Positions 1 through 7,604 are shown, numbered from the stretch's first letter. The stretch is DNA of 20,222 nt from Bacillota bacterium (GCA_017431395.1 JAFRLD010000058.1:1-20222), one strand, 5' to 3'. The notes: generated from the sequence alone by a model not told the origin. Translations and numbers: made by a program.

Positions 1-179
1 AATCGCGAATCGTCGTTTTCGGGTGACAGGTCAGCTTCTTCGAGCAAAGCACAGCGGAACGAGATTTCGCGATTGGGCTGGTTCAGAAGAGGGGGAATCG
101 CGAATCGTCGTTTTCGGGTGACAGGTCAGCTTCTTCGAGCTTCCTCGAGCAAAGCACAGCGGAACGACTCTTCGCGATT
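1..179. repeat. Two direct copies of a ~75-bp element with 9-bp inverted ends
   Basis: Copy 1 spans 1-74 and copy 2 spans 96-179. Each begins with AATCGCGAA and ends with its exact reverse complement TTCGCGATT (66-74 and 171-179). The first 45 bases of the two copies are identical. Copy 2 has an extra 10 bases (141-150) that partly duplicate the preceding CTTCTTCGAGC. The unit looks like a small palindromic-ended dispersed repeat (REP or MITE-like). No coding potential is convincing here. Copy 1 starts at the window edge, so further copies may lie to the left. Confidence 0.7.
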
Positions 180-194
180 TCATAGTCTGAGAGC

Positions 195-268
195 ATGCGA
201 AACCTCGAAACCTCAAATCCTCGAAACCTCGAAACCAACCTCCAAACCTCAAAACCTCCAACCCTCCT
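195..268. repeat. Degenerate GAAACCTC-type tandem array
   Basis: The stretch consists of many variants of CGAAACCT, CAAAACCT and CCAACCT in succession. The complementary strand is a run of GAGGTTT and GGAGGTT units, rich in GG tracts. It lies beyond the terminator of the sigma-54 regulator gene and next to the 75-bp repeats. It is probably non-coding; ORFs through it on either strand are low-complexity artefacts. Confidence 0.55.
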
Positions 269-280
269 TTCCCGCAAAAG

Positions 281-320
281 AAAAAGCTGTCGCACCAGAT
301 TTTGCTCTGATGCAACAGCT
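281..320 (-). terminator. Rho-independent terminator of the sigma-54 regulator
   Basis: Read on the minus strand, positions 320-306 pair with 299-285 in a continuous 15-bp stem (13 Watson-Crick pairs and 2 G-U) closed by a six-base loop. A run of T follows (the A-run at 281-285 on the plus strand). It starts 13 bases after the stop codon of the regulator gene. Confidence 0.85.
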
Positions 321-332
321 CCTTCCTTGCAT

Positions 333-2102
333 TCATTTCTTCAATCGACTGATCCGCCGGTAAAGCGACGAGCGGCTGATCCCGAGCTTGCGGGCGAGCT
401 CATCCTTCGTGAGATTGCCGAGCTCCACCTCGCGCAGCTGCTGGAGCAGGAGGCTGTTTTCGTATTCGGTCATGCTCTGCTTGAGGTTGTCGCTGCCTGC
501 GGCGGTAGGTCCGGGGTGCAGGCTCCGCAGGTAAGGGGAAAGGTCTGCTGGGCGGATCGTGTTGTCCCGGGCCATGTTGACGCTGTACTCGATGGCGTTC
601 TCCAGTTCCCGGACATTGCCGGGCCAGCCATGGGAGAGGAGGATCGAGATGGCGTCCTCCGTGATCTTGTCTACATTCTTATGAAGCTGGGAGGAATGCT
701 TCTTGATGAAGTGGTTGACCAGGGCGGGGAGGTCGTCCATGCGGTCCCTGAGCGGAGGGATGGTCATGGGGATGACGTTAAGACGATAATAAAGATCGTC
801 CCGAAAAGTTCCTTCCGCGACCATCTGCGCGAGGTTCCGGTTGGTCGCTGTGATGAAGCGGGCGTGGACCTGGATCGTCCGGTTGCTGCCGAGACGCTCG
901 AACTCCCTGCGCTGCAGGACGTGGAGCAGCTTCATCTGCATGTTAAGAGTAAGGTCTCCGATCTCATCGATGAAGATCGTGCCTTCCCCTGCGACCTCGA
1001 ATTTGCCGGCGTGGCCATGGGTGTCCGCTCCGGTAAAGGTTCCTTTCTCATAGCCGAAGAGCTCGCTTTCGATCAGGTTCTCCGGGATCGCGCCGCAGTT
1101 GATCGTAACGAACGGGGCGGAGCTGCGCTCGCCCGAAAAGTGAATGGCCTTGGCGAATAATTCTTTGCCTGTCCCGCTCTCCCCGGTGATAAGGACCGTG
1201 GAATTGCTGGAAGCGATCGTCGGGACCATCTCTTTTAGCGAAGTCAGGACGGGACTGCTCCCGATGATACTGTCCAGGGCGCCCCGGCTCTCATCGAGGA
1301 TACGATAGGCGGTCTGCCGGGCTTCGATGGCATCGTCAAAAAAGATCACGACCTGCTCGACGGCATCCCGGTTGTAAATGATCCTGGAGGAAAGGACGAT
1401 ATGGACCTCCCCGTCGTTGAAACGGAACTCCTTGTTTTTGAACTCCTGCCGGCTCTCCACGATCGCGTTGAAAGCTCCGCTCCAGTAATGATCCAGCTTC
1501 TTGCCGAGGACCCCCCAGAACTCACCCGGGCTCTTCTGGAGAAAGCTTCGTGCCTTGGAATTGGACGCGATGATCTTGCCGCTCGCATCTACGGTAACGA
1601 TGCAGTGCGGGGAGGAATTGACGACCTCGTTGAGCAGCCGGGCCTGAGTGTCGATCTTGCCCAGGTTCTCAGAGCTAAGCACGGCAGAAGACAGCAGCAC
1701 AGCCATATTCTGAAGGAAGTCACAGACATTGGACTGGTTGCCGATCAGCCGGCCATACTGCTCTTCATCAAAAGCCACCAGGGAAATGATGCCGATCGAT
1801 CCGGTCTTATATGGGATGGCGCAGCTAATCTCACCGGTCTCCCCATCTTGCTCCGGCCCATAACGCGGATCATTGGTGTCTTCCACGGTATAGGTGCCGC
1901 CCTGACGAAGGACGTACTTGTATAGATATTCCTCCGTTGAAAACGATTCGGCCTCGAACGATCCGATCTGTTCCTGATATTGTCCCGTGCCGGCGATGAT
2001 CTGCAGGTTCTCATCCAGCACCATGGACTCGATGTTGACCACGGAGGTGATGGCGGAGCAGATCTGCTGCACGGTTTCCTGTATCTGTAGAAGTTTACTC
2101 AT
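333..2102 (-). CDS. Sigma-54-dependent transcriptional activator (GAF/PAS-AAA+-Fis HTH)
   Basis: This is a bacterial enhancer-binding protein that would activate RNA polymerase carrying sigma-54 through ATP hydrolysis. Residue numbers count from a TTG two codons upstream of the chosen ATG. A GAF-like sensor region (about 5-145) is followed by a PAS domain (about 160-265) and an AAA+ domain (about 283-510). The AAA+ domain has Walker A GESGTGKE (309-316), the sigma-54 contact loop GTFTGA (356-361, A to T variant of GAFTGA) and Walker B IFIDEIGD (378-385). A Fis-type HTH ends the protein (about 565-588). I chose ATG at 2102; it has no Shine-Dalgarno, but a -10 box lies 6 bases upstream, consistent with a leaderless mRNA. 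The gene is divergent from the molybdenum-enzyme operon, which has a sigma-54 promoter, so it is very likely the operon's activator. The effector sensed by GAF/PAS is unknown. Confidence 0.93.
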   Translation of the reverse strand: MSKLLQIQETVQQICSAITSVVNIESMVLDENLQIIAGTGQYQEQIGSFEAESFSTEEYLYKYVLRQGGTYTVEDTNDPRYGPEQDGETGEISCAIPYKTGSIGIISLVAFDEEQYGRLIGNQSNVCDFLQNMAVLLSSAVLSSENLGKIDTQARLLNEVVNSSPHCIVTVDASGKIIASNSKARSFLQKSPGEFWGVLGKKLDHYWSGAFNAIVESRQEFKNKEFRFNDGEVHIVLSSRIIYNRDAVEQVVIFFDDAIEARQTAYRILDESRGALDSIIGSSPVLTSLKEMVPTIASSNSTVLITGESGTGKELFAKAIHFSGERSSAPFVTINCGAIPENLIESELFGYEKGTFTGADTHGHAGKFEVAGEGTIFIDEIGDLTLNMQMKLLHVLQRREFERLGSNRTIQVHARFITATNRNLAQMVAEGTFRDDLYYRLNVIPMTIPPLRDRMDDLPALVNHFIKKHSSQLHKNVDKITEDAISILLSHGWPGNVRELENAIEYSVNMARDNTIRPADLSPYLRSLHPGPTAAGSDNLKQSMTEYENSLLLQQLREVELGNLTKDELARKLGISRSSLYRRISRLKK

Positions 2103-2108
2103 GGACAA

Positions 2109-2137
2109 AGTATATCAGAATTGAGACATAATAGCAA
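2109..2137 (-). promoter_or_regulatory. Putative sigma-70-type promoter of the regulator gene (leaderless)
   Basis: On the minus strand TTGCTA (2137-2132) and TATACT (2114-2109) are separated by 17 bases. The predicted start of transcription falls at or beside the ATG at 2102, matching the lack of a ribosome binding site. One TGAGACA half-site (2122-2128) lies in the spacer, where a bound protein could repress the gene. Confidence 0.5.
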
Positions 2138-2147
2138 ACATGTTTCA
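2119..2147. promoter_or_regulatory. Candidate activator-binding half-sites, regulator side
   Basis: AATTGAGACA (2119-2128) and TGTTTCA (2141-2147) form an imperfect inverted pair, TGAGACA-N12-TGTTTCA. The exact reverse complement of the 10-mer recurs at 2234-2243 beside the sigma-54 promoter, and TGAAACA occurs again at 2287-2293. The recurrence suggests recognition sites for the divergent regulator; this is inference. Confidence 0.4.
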
Positions 2148-2163
2148 TAAATGGGACGGACCG

Positions 2164-2190
2164 GCCTTTGCATAAGGGGGGTGCAAAGGC
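2164..2190. promoter_or_regulatory. Perfect 9-bp inverted repeat in the divergent intergenic region
   Basis: GCCTTTGCA (2164-2172) and TGCAAAGGC (2182-2190) are perfect reverse complements separated by 9 bases containing a G-run. The centre is about 70 bp upstream of the -24 element at 2245, a plausible position for an enhancer (UAS) of a sigma-54 activator. No T-run follows, so it is unlikely to be a terminator. Confidence 0.45.
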
Positions 2191-2233
2191 TGGACAAGCG
2201 TTGAAACTATCGCATTAGTCGAAATTTGGAATG

Positions 2234-2260
2234 TGTCTCAATTATGGCATAGATATTGCG
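2234..2260 (+). promoter_or_regulatory. Sigma-54 (-24/-12) promoter of the molybdenum-enzyme operon
   Basis: TGGCAT (2245-2250), five bases, then TTGCG (2256-2260). The GG (2246-2247) and GC (2258-2259) doublets have the canonical 10-base spacing. TGTCTCAATT (2234-2243), an inverted copy of 2119-2128, abuts the -24 box. Transcription would start near 2271, about 50 bases before the first gene. The divergent sigma-54 activator strengthens the call. Confidence 0.82.
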
Positions 2261-2320
2261 TTAACTGATTCCAGTGAAAAAGTTGCTGAAACATAGATCA
2301 CGAGAAGGAGTTGTTGTTAT

Positions 2321-2839
2321 ATGAAAAAAGACAAGGTCAGATTAACGGTCAACGGACGATCCTATGAGTTCCTGTCCGGCCGGGATTTCGAGCCGGGGGA
2401 TACTTTGTCTAAGCTGCTGAGGGAACGGCTGGGACTGACCGGAGTGAGAGTCTCCTGTGAGCAGGGAGCATGCGGAGCATGTACGATATTGATGGACGGT
2501 AAATCCGTACTCTCCTGCATGACGCTGGTCATCGAAGCGGATGGCAGTGAGATCCTGACGATCGAGGGACTGAACGGTAAGGACCCGGTCGTGGACGCGT
2601 TCGTTAATACATATGGGCCGGGAGAGGGAACGGCGATGCAGTGCGGATTTTGTACGCCGGGCTTCGTGCTGGAAACGCATGCGCTGCTGAACGAGAACCC
2701 GAATCCATCCGATGAGGAGATCACGGAAGCGCTTTCCGGGCACATCTGCAGATGCGGGTGCTACCACGGGATCCATACAGCGGTGAAAAAGGCGGCGGAT
2801 CATATCTGCTCCTGCGAAGGAGGTGAACAGAATGAGTAA
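2321..2839 (+). CDS. [2Fe-2S] subunit of a xanthine dehydrogenase-family molybdenum enzyme
   Basis: This is the small electron-transfer subunit (172 aa) that passes electrons between the molybdenum cofactor and FAD. The N-terminal plant-ferredoxin-type cluster uses C46, C51, C54 (CEQGACGAC) and C66. The C-terminal helical-domain cluster uses C108, C111 (CGFCTPG), C143 and C145 (CRC). The usual CRCTGY motif reads CRCGCY here, which adds a cysteine at 147; two more cysteines (C163, C165) lie near the C terminus. The ATG at 2321 follows AAGGAG (2305-2310) by ten bases. It is the first gene after the sigma-54 promoter and overlaps the next gene by 8 bp. The length is normal for the family (about 150-170 aa). 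Confidence 0.93.
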   Translation: MKKDKVRLTVNGRSYEFLSGRDFEPGDTLSKLLRERLGLTGVRVSCEQGACGACTILMDGKSVLSCMTLVIEADGSEILTIEGLNGKDPVVDAFVNTYGPGEGTAMQCGFCTPGFVLETHALLNENPNPSDEEITEALSGHICRCGCYHGIHTAVKKAADHICSCEGGEQNE

Positions 2840-5243
2840 GCCGGATACGACATTCATCCAGAGAGAAGGAAAGAATTATCTGGGCACCTACCGGCCAAAG
2901 ATCGACGCTAAAGACAAGGCTTTGGGCAAAGTGCAGTATCTGGACGATATCACCCTGAAGGGAAAACTTCCGGGCATGCTGTACTGCAAGATCCTGAACA
3001 GCCCGTATGCCCATGCGAAGATCGTGAAGATGGACACATCTAAGGCGGAGGCGCTGCCGGGCGTCCACGCGGTGATCCGCTGCGATGATCCGGAGCTCAG
3101 GGCACTTGGGAGAACGACCCACGCCTGGACGGACATCGCCATCACCCCGAAGGAATCGGATACGATCGACCGATTCTGGGACAGAGTGTTCCTGCCGAGC
3201 AGGGCGTTATGGGCCGGAGATCAGATGGGCGTCGCGGTAGCGGCGGAGACGCCGGAGATCGCAGAGGAAGCCATCAAGCTCGTGGACATCAAATGGGAGA
3301 TGCTCCCGCCGGTCTATGAGATGGACGATGCGAAGAAGCCGGATGCTCCCATCGTGCACACGGAGATGAACCCGAACTCCAACCAGCTGAAGCACGGAGA
3401 CGATTCCGTCGTTGATGACCTCGTGTTCGAGCGGGGAGACATCGACAAGGCGATGGAGGACGCGGACTACATCATCGAAGTCGAGAAGACGTTCGGAGGG
3501 ACGTCCACCCATGGAACGCTGGAATACAGAGGCTGCGTCATCCAGTGGGGCGAGGACAAGATCGACGTCTGGACCAATCACTATATGGCGGACCAGACCA
3601 GAATGTTCATCCATGATTATACAGGGGTCCCCCTGAACCGTGTGCGCGTCCGCAACGGCAACAGCGGAGCACACATGGGCAAATGGAATACCGGGGAAGA
3701 TACGTTCTACATCATCACGGCGTATCTTTCGAAACGGGCAGGGCGTCCGGTCAAGTACATGATGAACAATCACGAAGAGTTCCATGAGACACGGAGCGAG
3801 AACCGGTACAAGATCAAGGCCGCCTGCACGAAGGACGGCCGGGTGCTGGGCTTTGACGCCATCGCGGAAGGAAACACCGGAGCATATGTCGGCGGCTGCG
3901 ACCACAACGTGGAATTCATCGTCCAGGAAACGTTCGACCGGATCTATTATCCGATCAAGAACGTCCGGCTCCACGCCTATACCTGGTTCACCAATAAGAT
4001 CCCGGGCGGCGTCGTCAGGGGCATCGGCAACGTCCAGCTGTCATGGGCGTTCAATCCGATTTTCCAGAGGCTCTCGGATCTGACCGGGATCGACCTGCTG
4101 GAGATCATCCGGATCAACTGCGGGAACAACTTCAACCAGATCGGCGGCCTGAACACGTCTCTGGACCGGGTCCTCACCGAAGGGGCCAGGCTGATCGACT
4201 GGGATAAGAAGAGGAACAAAACACCGGGCGGCGGAGAGCTGATCGATGGATATAAGAAGAGGGGCGTCGGTGTCGGCGTCTGGAACCAGTGGCATGCGGA
4301 GCTGAACGAGTTGACCCGGGGATACTATGAGGTCAGCATCCGGCTCAATCCGGATATGTCCATCATCATCCAGGCCCCGACTTCAGAGACCGGTGCGGGC
4401 GGCAACAGTGCTGCGGTCTTCGCCTGTGCGGAGAATCTCGCTTTCCTGAATACGAAACCGGAGGATATCCTTTGGACGCCGCTTTGCGATACGGAGCTCA
4501 CCCTGAGAGACAATGCTCCGACGGACAGCGTCATCTCCTTCCTTTATGCGGAGGCCATGGCAGAGGCTGCGGTCAAGCTTAAGGCGGAGATCCTGCGCAG
4601 GGTCGCGGAGTACATGGAGAAGGAACCGGAGGAACTGGATATCGAGAACGCTTATGTGTTCGAGAAGGCGGATCCGGAGAACCGGATCGAGGTCGGCTGG
4701 TTCATGCTCCATACGGACTGCGTCCCGATCCACATCCATCACGCGCGGCATAACGTCAATGAGAACGCGGGCCTGCCTTACGGCGCCTGGTTCGTAGAGG
4801 TCGAGGTGGATACGGAGATCGGTACGGTCGAAGTCCTTGATATGGCCGTAGTGAACGATGTGGGCTGCGTGATGCACGCCTCCGGGGCGGAGTCACAGCA
4901 GCTGGGCGGACAGGCCCTGGGCATCGGCGAGATCCTGACCGAGGAGATGCAGTATGACTGGGAGACCGGCACGCCGCTGAACAACAACTACATCGATTAC
5001 AAGATGCTCACCATGGCGGATTTCCCGTCCGTGACACCGCTGCTGATCGAGGAATGGCAGGGGCTCGGACGGTACGGCGCGGCGGGCATCGCGGAAGGAT
5101 CCTTCTGCGGGACCGGAGCGGCGATCGCTAACGCGGTATATAATGCAATCGGCGTAGAGATCGACAAGCAGCCGATCACACCGAAGAAGATCCTGGCCGG
5201 CCTTGCTAAGATCAGAGAAAACGACCGAAAGGAGGGGAAGTAA
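2832..5243 (+). CDS. Molybdopterin-binding large subunit, xanthine dehydrogenase family
   Basis: This is the catalytic subunit (803 aa from ATG) expected to bind molybdopterin cytosine dinucleotide. I chose ATG 2832 over the in-frame GTG at 2823 because the GTG lies inside the AAGGAGG ribosome binding site. An aldehyde oxidase/xanthine dehydrogenase a/b hammerhead domain (about 20-150) precedes the cofactor-binding domain. Family landmarks are present but divergent: the usual GGxFGGK loop reads SGAHMGKW (about 277-284), the RGFG loop reads RGIG (about 395), and QAPTSETGAGG lies near 515. The active-site glutamate of the family appears conserved as E755 in AEGSFCGTGAA. The copper-binding cysteine of aerobic CO dehydrogenase is absent, so it is not CoxL. 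Substrate is unknown; purines, N-heterocycles or an aromatic acid or thioester are all possible. It abuts the FAD subunit with no gap. Confidence 0.9.
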   Translation: MSKPDTTFIQREGKNYLGTYRPKIDAKDKALGKVQYLDDITLKGKLPGMLYCKILNSPYAHAKIVKMDTSKAEALPGVHAVIRCDDPELRALGRTTHAWTDIAITPKESDTIDRFWDRVFLPSRALWAGDQMGVAVAAETPEIAEEAIKLVDIKWEMLPPVYEMDDAKKPDAPIVHTEMNPNSNQLKHGDDSVVDDLVFERGDIDKAMEDADYIIEVEKTFGGTSTHGTLEYRGCVIQWGEDKIDVWTNHYMADQTRMFIHDYTGVPLNRVRVRNGNSGAHMGKWNTGEDTFYIITAYLSKRAGRPVKYMMNNHEEFHETRSENRYKIKAACTKDGRVLGFDAIAEGNTGAYVGGCDHNVEFIVQETFDRIYYPIKNVRLHAYTWFTNKIPGGVVRGIGNVQLSWAFNPIFQRLSDLTGIDLLEIIRINCGNNFNQIGGLNTSLDRVLTEGARLIDWDKKRNKTPGGGELIDGYKKRGVGVGVWNQWHAELNELTRGYYEVSIRLNPDMSIIIQAPTSETGAGGNSAAVFACAENLAFLNTKPEDILWTPLCDTELTLRDNAPTDSVISFLYAEAMAEAAVKLKAEILRRVAEYMEKEPEELDIENAYVFEKADPENRIEVGWFMLHTDCVPIHIHHARHNVNENAGLPYGAWFVEVEVDTEIGTVEVLDMAVVNDVGCVMHASGAESQQLGGQALGIGEILTEEMQYDWETGTPLNNNYIDYKMLTMADFPSVTPLLIEEWQGLGRYGAAGIAEGSFCGTGAAIANAVYNAIGVEIDKQPITPKKILAGLAKIRENDRKEGK

Positions 5244-7604
5244 ATGAACATCAAGAATGTCTACAGTGCAGAGTCACTGAACGAGGCGATCACTCTCCTG
5301 AAAGCGAATGAAGGCAAAGCGAAGATCCTGGCCGGAGGAACCGATCTGGTCGGGACTATCCGGGAAAAGATCCATCCGGAGCCGGTCGAAGACGTGGTTT
5401 CACTGAAAGCTCTGGACGAGCTTAAAGCGGTCCGTGAGGGAGATGGATATGTAGAGATCGGAGCTATGGTCACGCTGACGGAGCTTCAGAAGAATGAAGT
5501 GATCCGGAACAGTTTCCCGATCATTTCGGAGGCTGCCGGAACGGTGGCTTCTCCCCAGATCCGGAACGCGGCGACCATCGGCGGCAACATCTGCCAGGAG
5601 CCGAGGTGCTGGTATTACCGGTATCAGGACGATAAATTCAACTGCCTGCGAAAAGGCGGAGACCGCTGCAACGCAGTCGTCGGGAACAATCTGTACCATT
5701 CCGTCTTCGGGCCCTCGAAGGTCTGCCAGACCCCATGCGAGATCCACTGCCCGAACCACACGAACATCCCGGGATACATGGAGATGATCCGGAAGGGGGA
5801 TGTCCATGGAGCAGCGGAGATCCTGTTCAGCGTCAATCCGCTGGCAGCGGTCACCGGCCGGATCTGCCCCCACACCTGCGAGCAGCACTGTAACCGCAAG
5901 AAATACGATGAGAGCGTCTCGATCCGGGAGGTAGAGCGCTATCTGGGAGATTATATCCTGGAGCATCCAGACCAGTTCTTCCGTGCTCCGGAGCACGGGA
6001 CCGGTAAAAAGATCTACATCATCGGTGCCGGACCTGCTGGACTCACAGCAGCCTATTACCTGAGATCCTTCGGTCACGAAGTGACGGTCATAGATAAAAA
6101 CGAACACATAGGCGGCATGCTCTATTACGGCATCCCGGCCTACCGGCTGCCGAAGGAGATCCTGGGCCGGATCCAGTCGGTCCTCGAAGGCATGGGCATT
6201 TCCTTCCGCATGAACGTCCAGGTCGGTAAGGACATCGAGATGGAGACCCTTTCGGAGGAGGCGGACGCCCTGTTCGTCGGGATCGGCGCATGGGTATCGC
6301 TGAATCTGAACTTCGAAGGACGGGACGCGAAGGGGATACTGAACGCGCTCCAGCTTTTGTACAAGGTGGCGGAGCACGAGGACCAAAAGCTGGGCAAAGA
6401 GGTCGTCGTCATCGGCGGAGGCAACACGTCCTTTGACGTCTGCAGAAGCGCACTCAAGATGGGCGCGGAGAAGGTCACCCTGCTGAGCATCCTGCCTTAT
6501 GAGGAGATGCCGGCGGAGGAAGAAGAGATCACTGCAGCGGAGCAGGAAGGCGTTGTGATCCGTGAGCTGACGACGTTAAAGGAAGTGGTCAAGAAACCGG
6601 ACGGCAGCATCGGCCAGCTGATCTATCAGAAGATGAAGAAGCGCGATGAGGACGCCGAGGGCCTTGACAATGTGATCCCGGAGGAAGGCGTCACGATGAC
6701 GGATACAGCAGACAGCGTCGTGATCGCCATCGGCCAGGGCATCGATATGCAGGGGTTCGGCCAGCTGCAGGAAAAGTCAAAAGGTATCGACCTGGCGGAC
6801 AAAGACGCCGGCAAGACGGTGCTGGAGGATATCTTCGCTGCGGGTGATGCGGCCCATGGCCCTGCTACCGTGGTCAAGTCGATCTTCCAGGCAAGACAGA
6901 CCGCAGCAGCGATCGATGAGAGCTTCCGGAGCGAAGTTGCAGGAAATGTTTCTGCCGGCAAGGCGGCGATCAGCTTCAGCGAGAAGGCCCTGCTCAACTC
7001 TGAGCGTGTTAAGCCGGAAGAGCTGCCTCTGGAGCAGAGAAACCTGTACACGGAGATCAGCAAGACCATCGACGAGCTGGGCTTCAGTTCAGAAGCGGAG
7101 AGATGTCTCAACTGCGGATGCGTCGCGGTCTCACCATCGGATCTCGGCGCCGCGCTTACAGCGCTTGACGCAGTGGTGGTGACAACGGAGAGGGAGATCC
7201 CGATCGGGGAATTCTTCGATACACCGGCCGGAGGATCGACAGTGCTTGGTGGCGGCGAGATCGTTACGAGCATCCGGATCCCGAAGAGCGCAGCCCTCAG
7301 CCGGCAGATCTATTTCAAACACCGGACCAGAAAATCCATCGACTTCCCGATCGTGAGCATTGCGATCGATGCGGAGATGGAAGGGGAAACCGTACAGGAG
7401 ATCCGGATCGCCTTCGGAGCGGTATCACCGGTACCCCGCAGAGCGTATGAGGTGGAGGCTTTCCTTAAAGGGAAGCCGCTTACGAAAGAGACCGCCCTCG
7501 CTGCATCAGAACTGGCTGTCAGGGACTGCATGGCCCTGGCGGAGAACGAATACAAAATCAACCTGCTGAAGGTCCTCCTTCGGCGAAACCTGGAAAGACT
7601 GTAG
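5244..7604 (+). CDS. FAD subunit of the molybdenum enzyme with an inserted GltD/NfnB-like oxidoreductase module
   Basis: A 786-aa protein, against about 290-330 aa for a normal FAD subunit. Residues 1-161 are a CoxM/HcrB-type FAD domain: AGGTD (30-34), ASPQIRNAATIGGN (102-115), then a cysteine loop (C117, C122, C134, C142, C161) like the [4Fe-4S] loop of 4-hydroxybenzoyl-CoA reductase beta. The family sequence resumes at CVAVSPSDLGAALTALDA (626-643) and runs through the C-terminal CO-dehydrogenase flavoprotein domain. Between them (about 162-625) lies a glutamate-synthase-small-subunit-like module. It has C165, C169, C208, C212 and C216, an FAD motif IIGAGPAGL (259-267), a nucleotide motif GGGNTSFD (391-398), a second FAD contact AAGDAAHGP (532-540) and RCLNCGC (620-626). 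The module could connect the enzyme to NAD(H) or ferredoxin. The Arg pair (YRR) that usually follows the nucleotide motif is replaced by LLSILPYEEMPA. ATG directly follows the upstream stop, with AAGGAGGGG 5' of it. Confidence 0.92.
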   Translation: MNIKNVYSAESLNEAITLLKANEGKAKILAGGTDLVGTIREKIHPEPVEDVVSLKALDELKAVREGDGYVEIGAMVTLTELQKNEVIRNSFPIISEAAGTVASPQIRNAATIGGNICQEPRCWYYRYQDDKFNCLRKGGDRCNAVVGNNLYHSVFGPSKVCQTPCEIHCPNHTNIPGYMEMIRKGDVHGAAEILFSVNPLAAVTGRICPHTCEQHCNRKKYDESVSIREVERYLGDYILEHPDQFFRAPEHGTGKKIYIIGAGPAGLTAAYYLRSFGHEVTVIDKNEHIGGMLYYGIPAYRLPKEILGRIQSVLEGMGISFRMNVQVGKDIEMETLSEEADALFVGIGAWVSLNLNFEGRDAKGILNALQLLYKVAEHEDQKLGKEVVVIGGGNTSFDVCRSALKMGAEKVTLLSILPYEEMPAEEEEITAAEQEGVVIRELTTLKEVVKKPDGSIGQLIYQKMKKRDEDAEGLDNVIPEEGVTMTDTADSVVIAIGQGIDMQGFGQLQEKSKGIDLADKDAGKTVLEDIFAAGDAAHGPATVVKSIFQARQTAAAIDESFRSEVAGNVSAGKAAISFSEKALLNSERVKPEELPLEQRNLYTEISKTIDELGFSSEAERCLNCGCVAVSPSDLGAALTALDAVVVTTEREIPIGEFFDTPAGGSTVLGGGEIVTSIRIPKSAALSRQIYFKHRTRKSIDFPIVSIAIDAEMEGETVQEIRIAFGAVSPVPRRAYEVEAFLKGKPLTKETALAASELAVRDCMALAENEYKINLLKVLLRRNLERL

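Noticed and set aside
1..179. CRISPR array
   Set aside because: Only two copies of a 75-bp unit, with inverted ends and no regular spacers of constant length; no cas genes.
195..1160. A 321-codon plus-strand ORF opposite the sigma-54 regulator
   Set aside because: It is the antisense shadow of the regulator gene and starts in a simple repeat; the regulator on the other strand has all AAA+ motifs.
2183..2193. GCAAAGGCTGG shared with 10790-10800 and about 17263
   Set aside because: An 11-base match in three unrelated contexts, one of them inside a coding region (AKAG of the lipoprotein); probably chance.
2261..2320. Molybdenum cofactor riboswitch in the leader of the molybdenum operon
   Set aside because: The leader after the sigma-54 promoter is only about 50 bases, too short for the Moco RNA motif, and no strong stems are visible.
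2832..5243. Aerobic CO dehydrogenase large subunit (CoxL)
   Set aside because: The copper-binding cysteine motif of form I CoxL is absent at the RGIG loop, and the FAD subunit has an Fe-S loop and insertion unlike CoxM.
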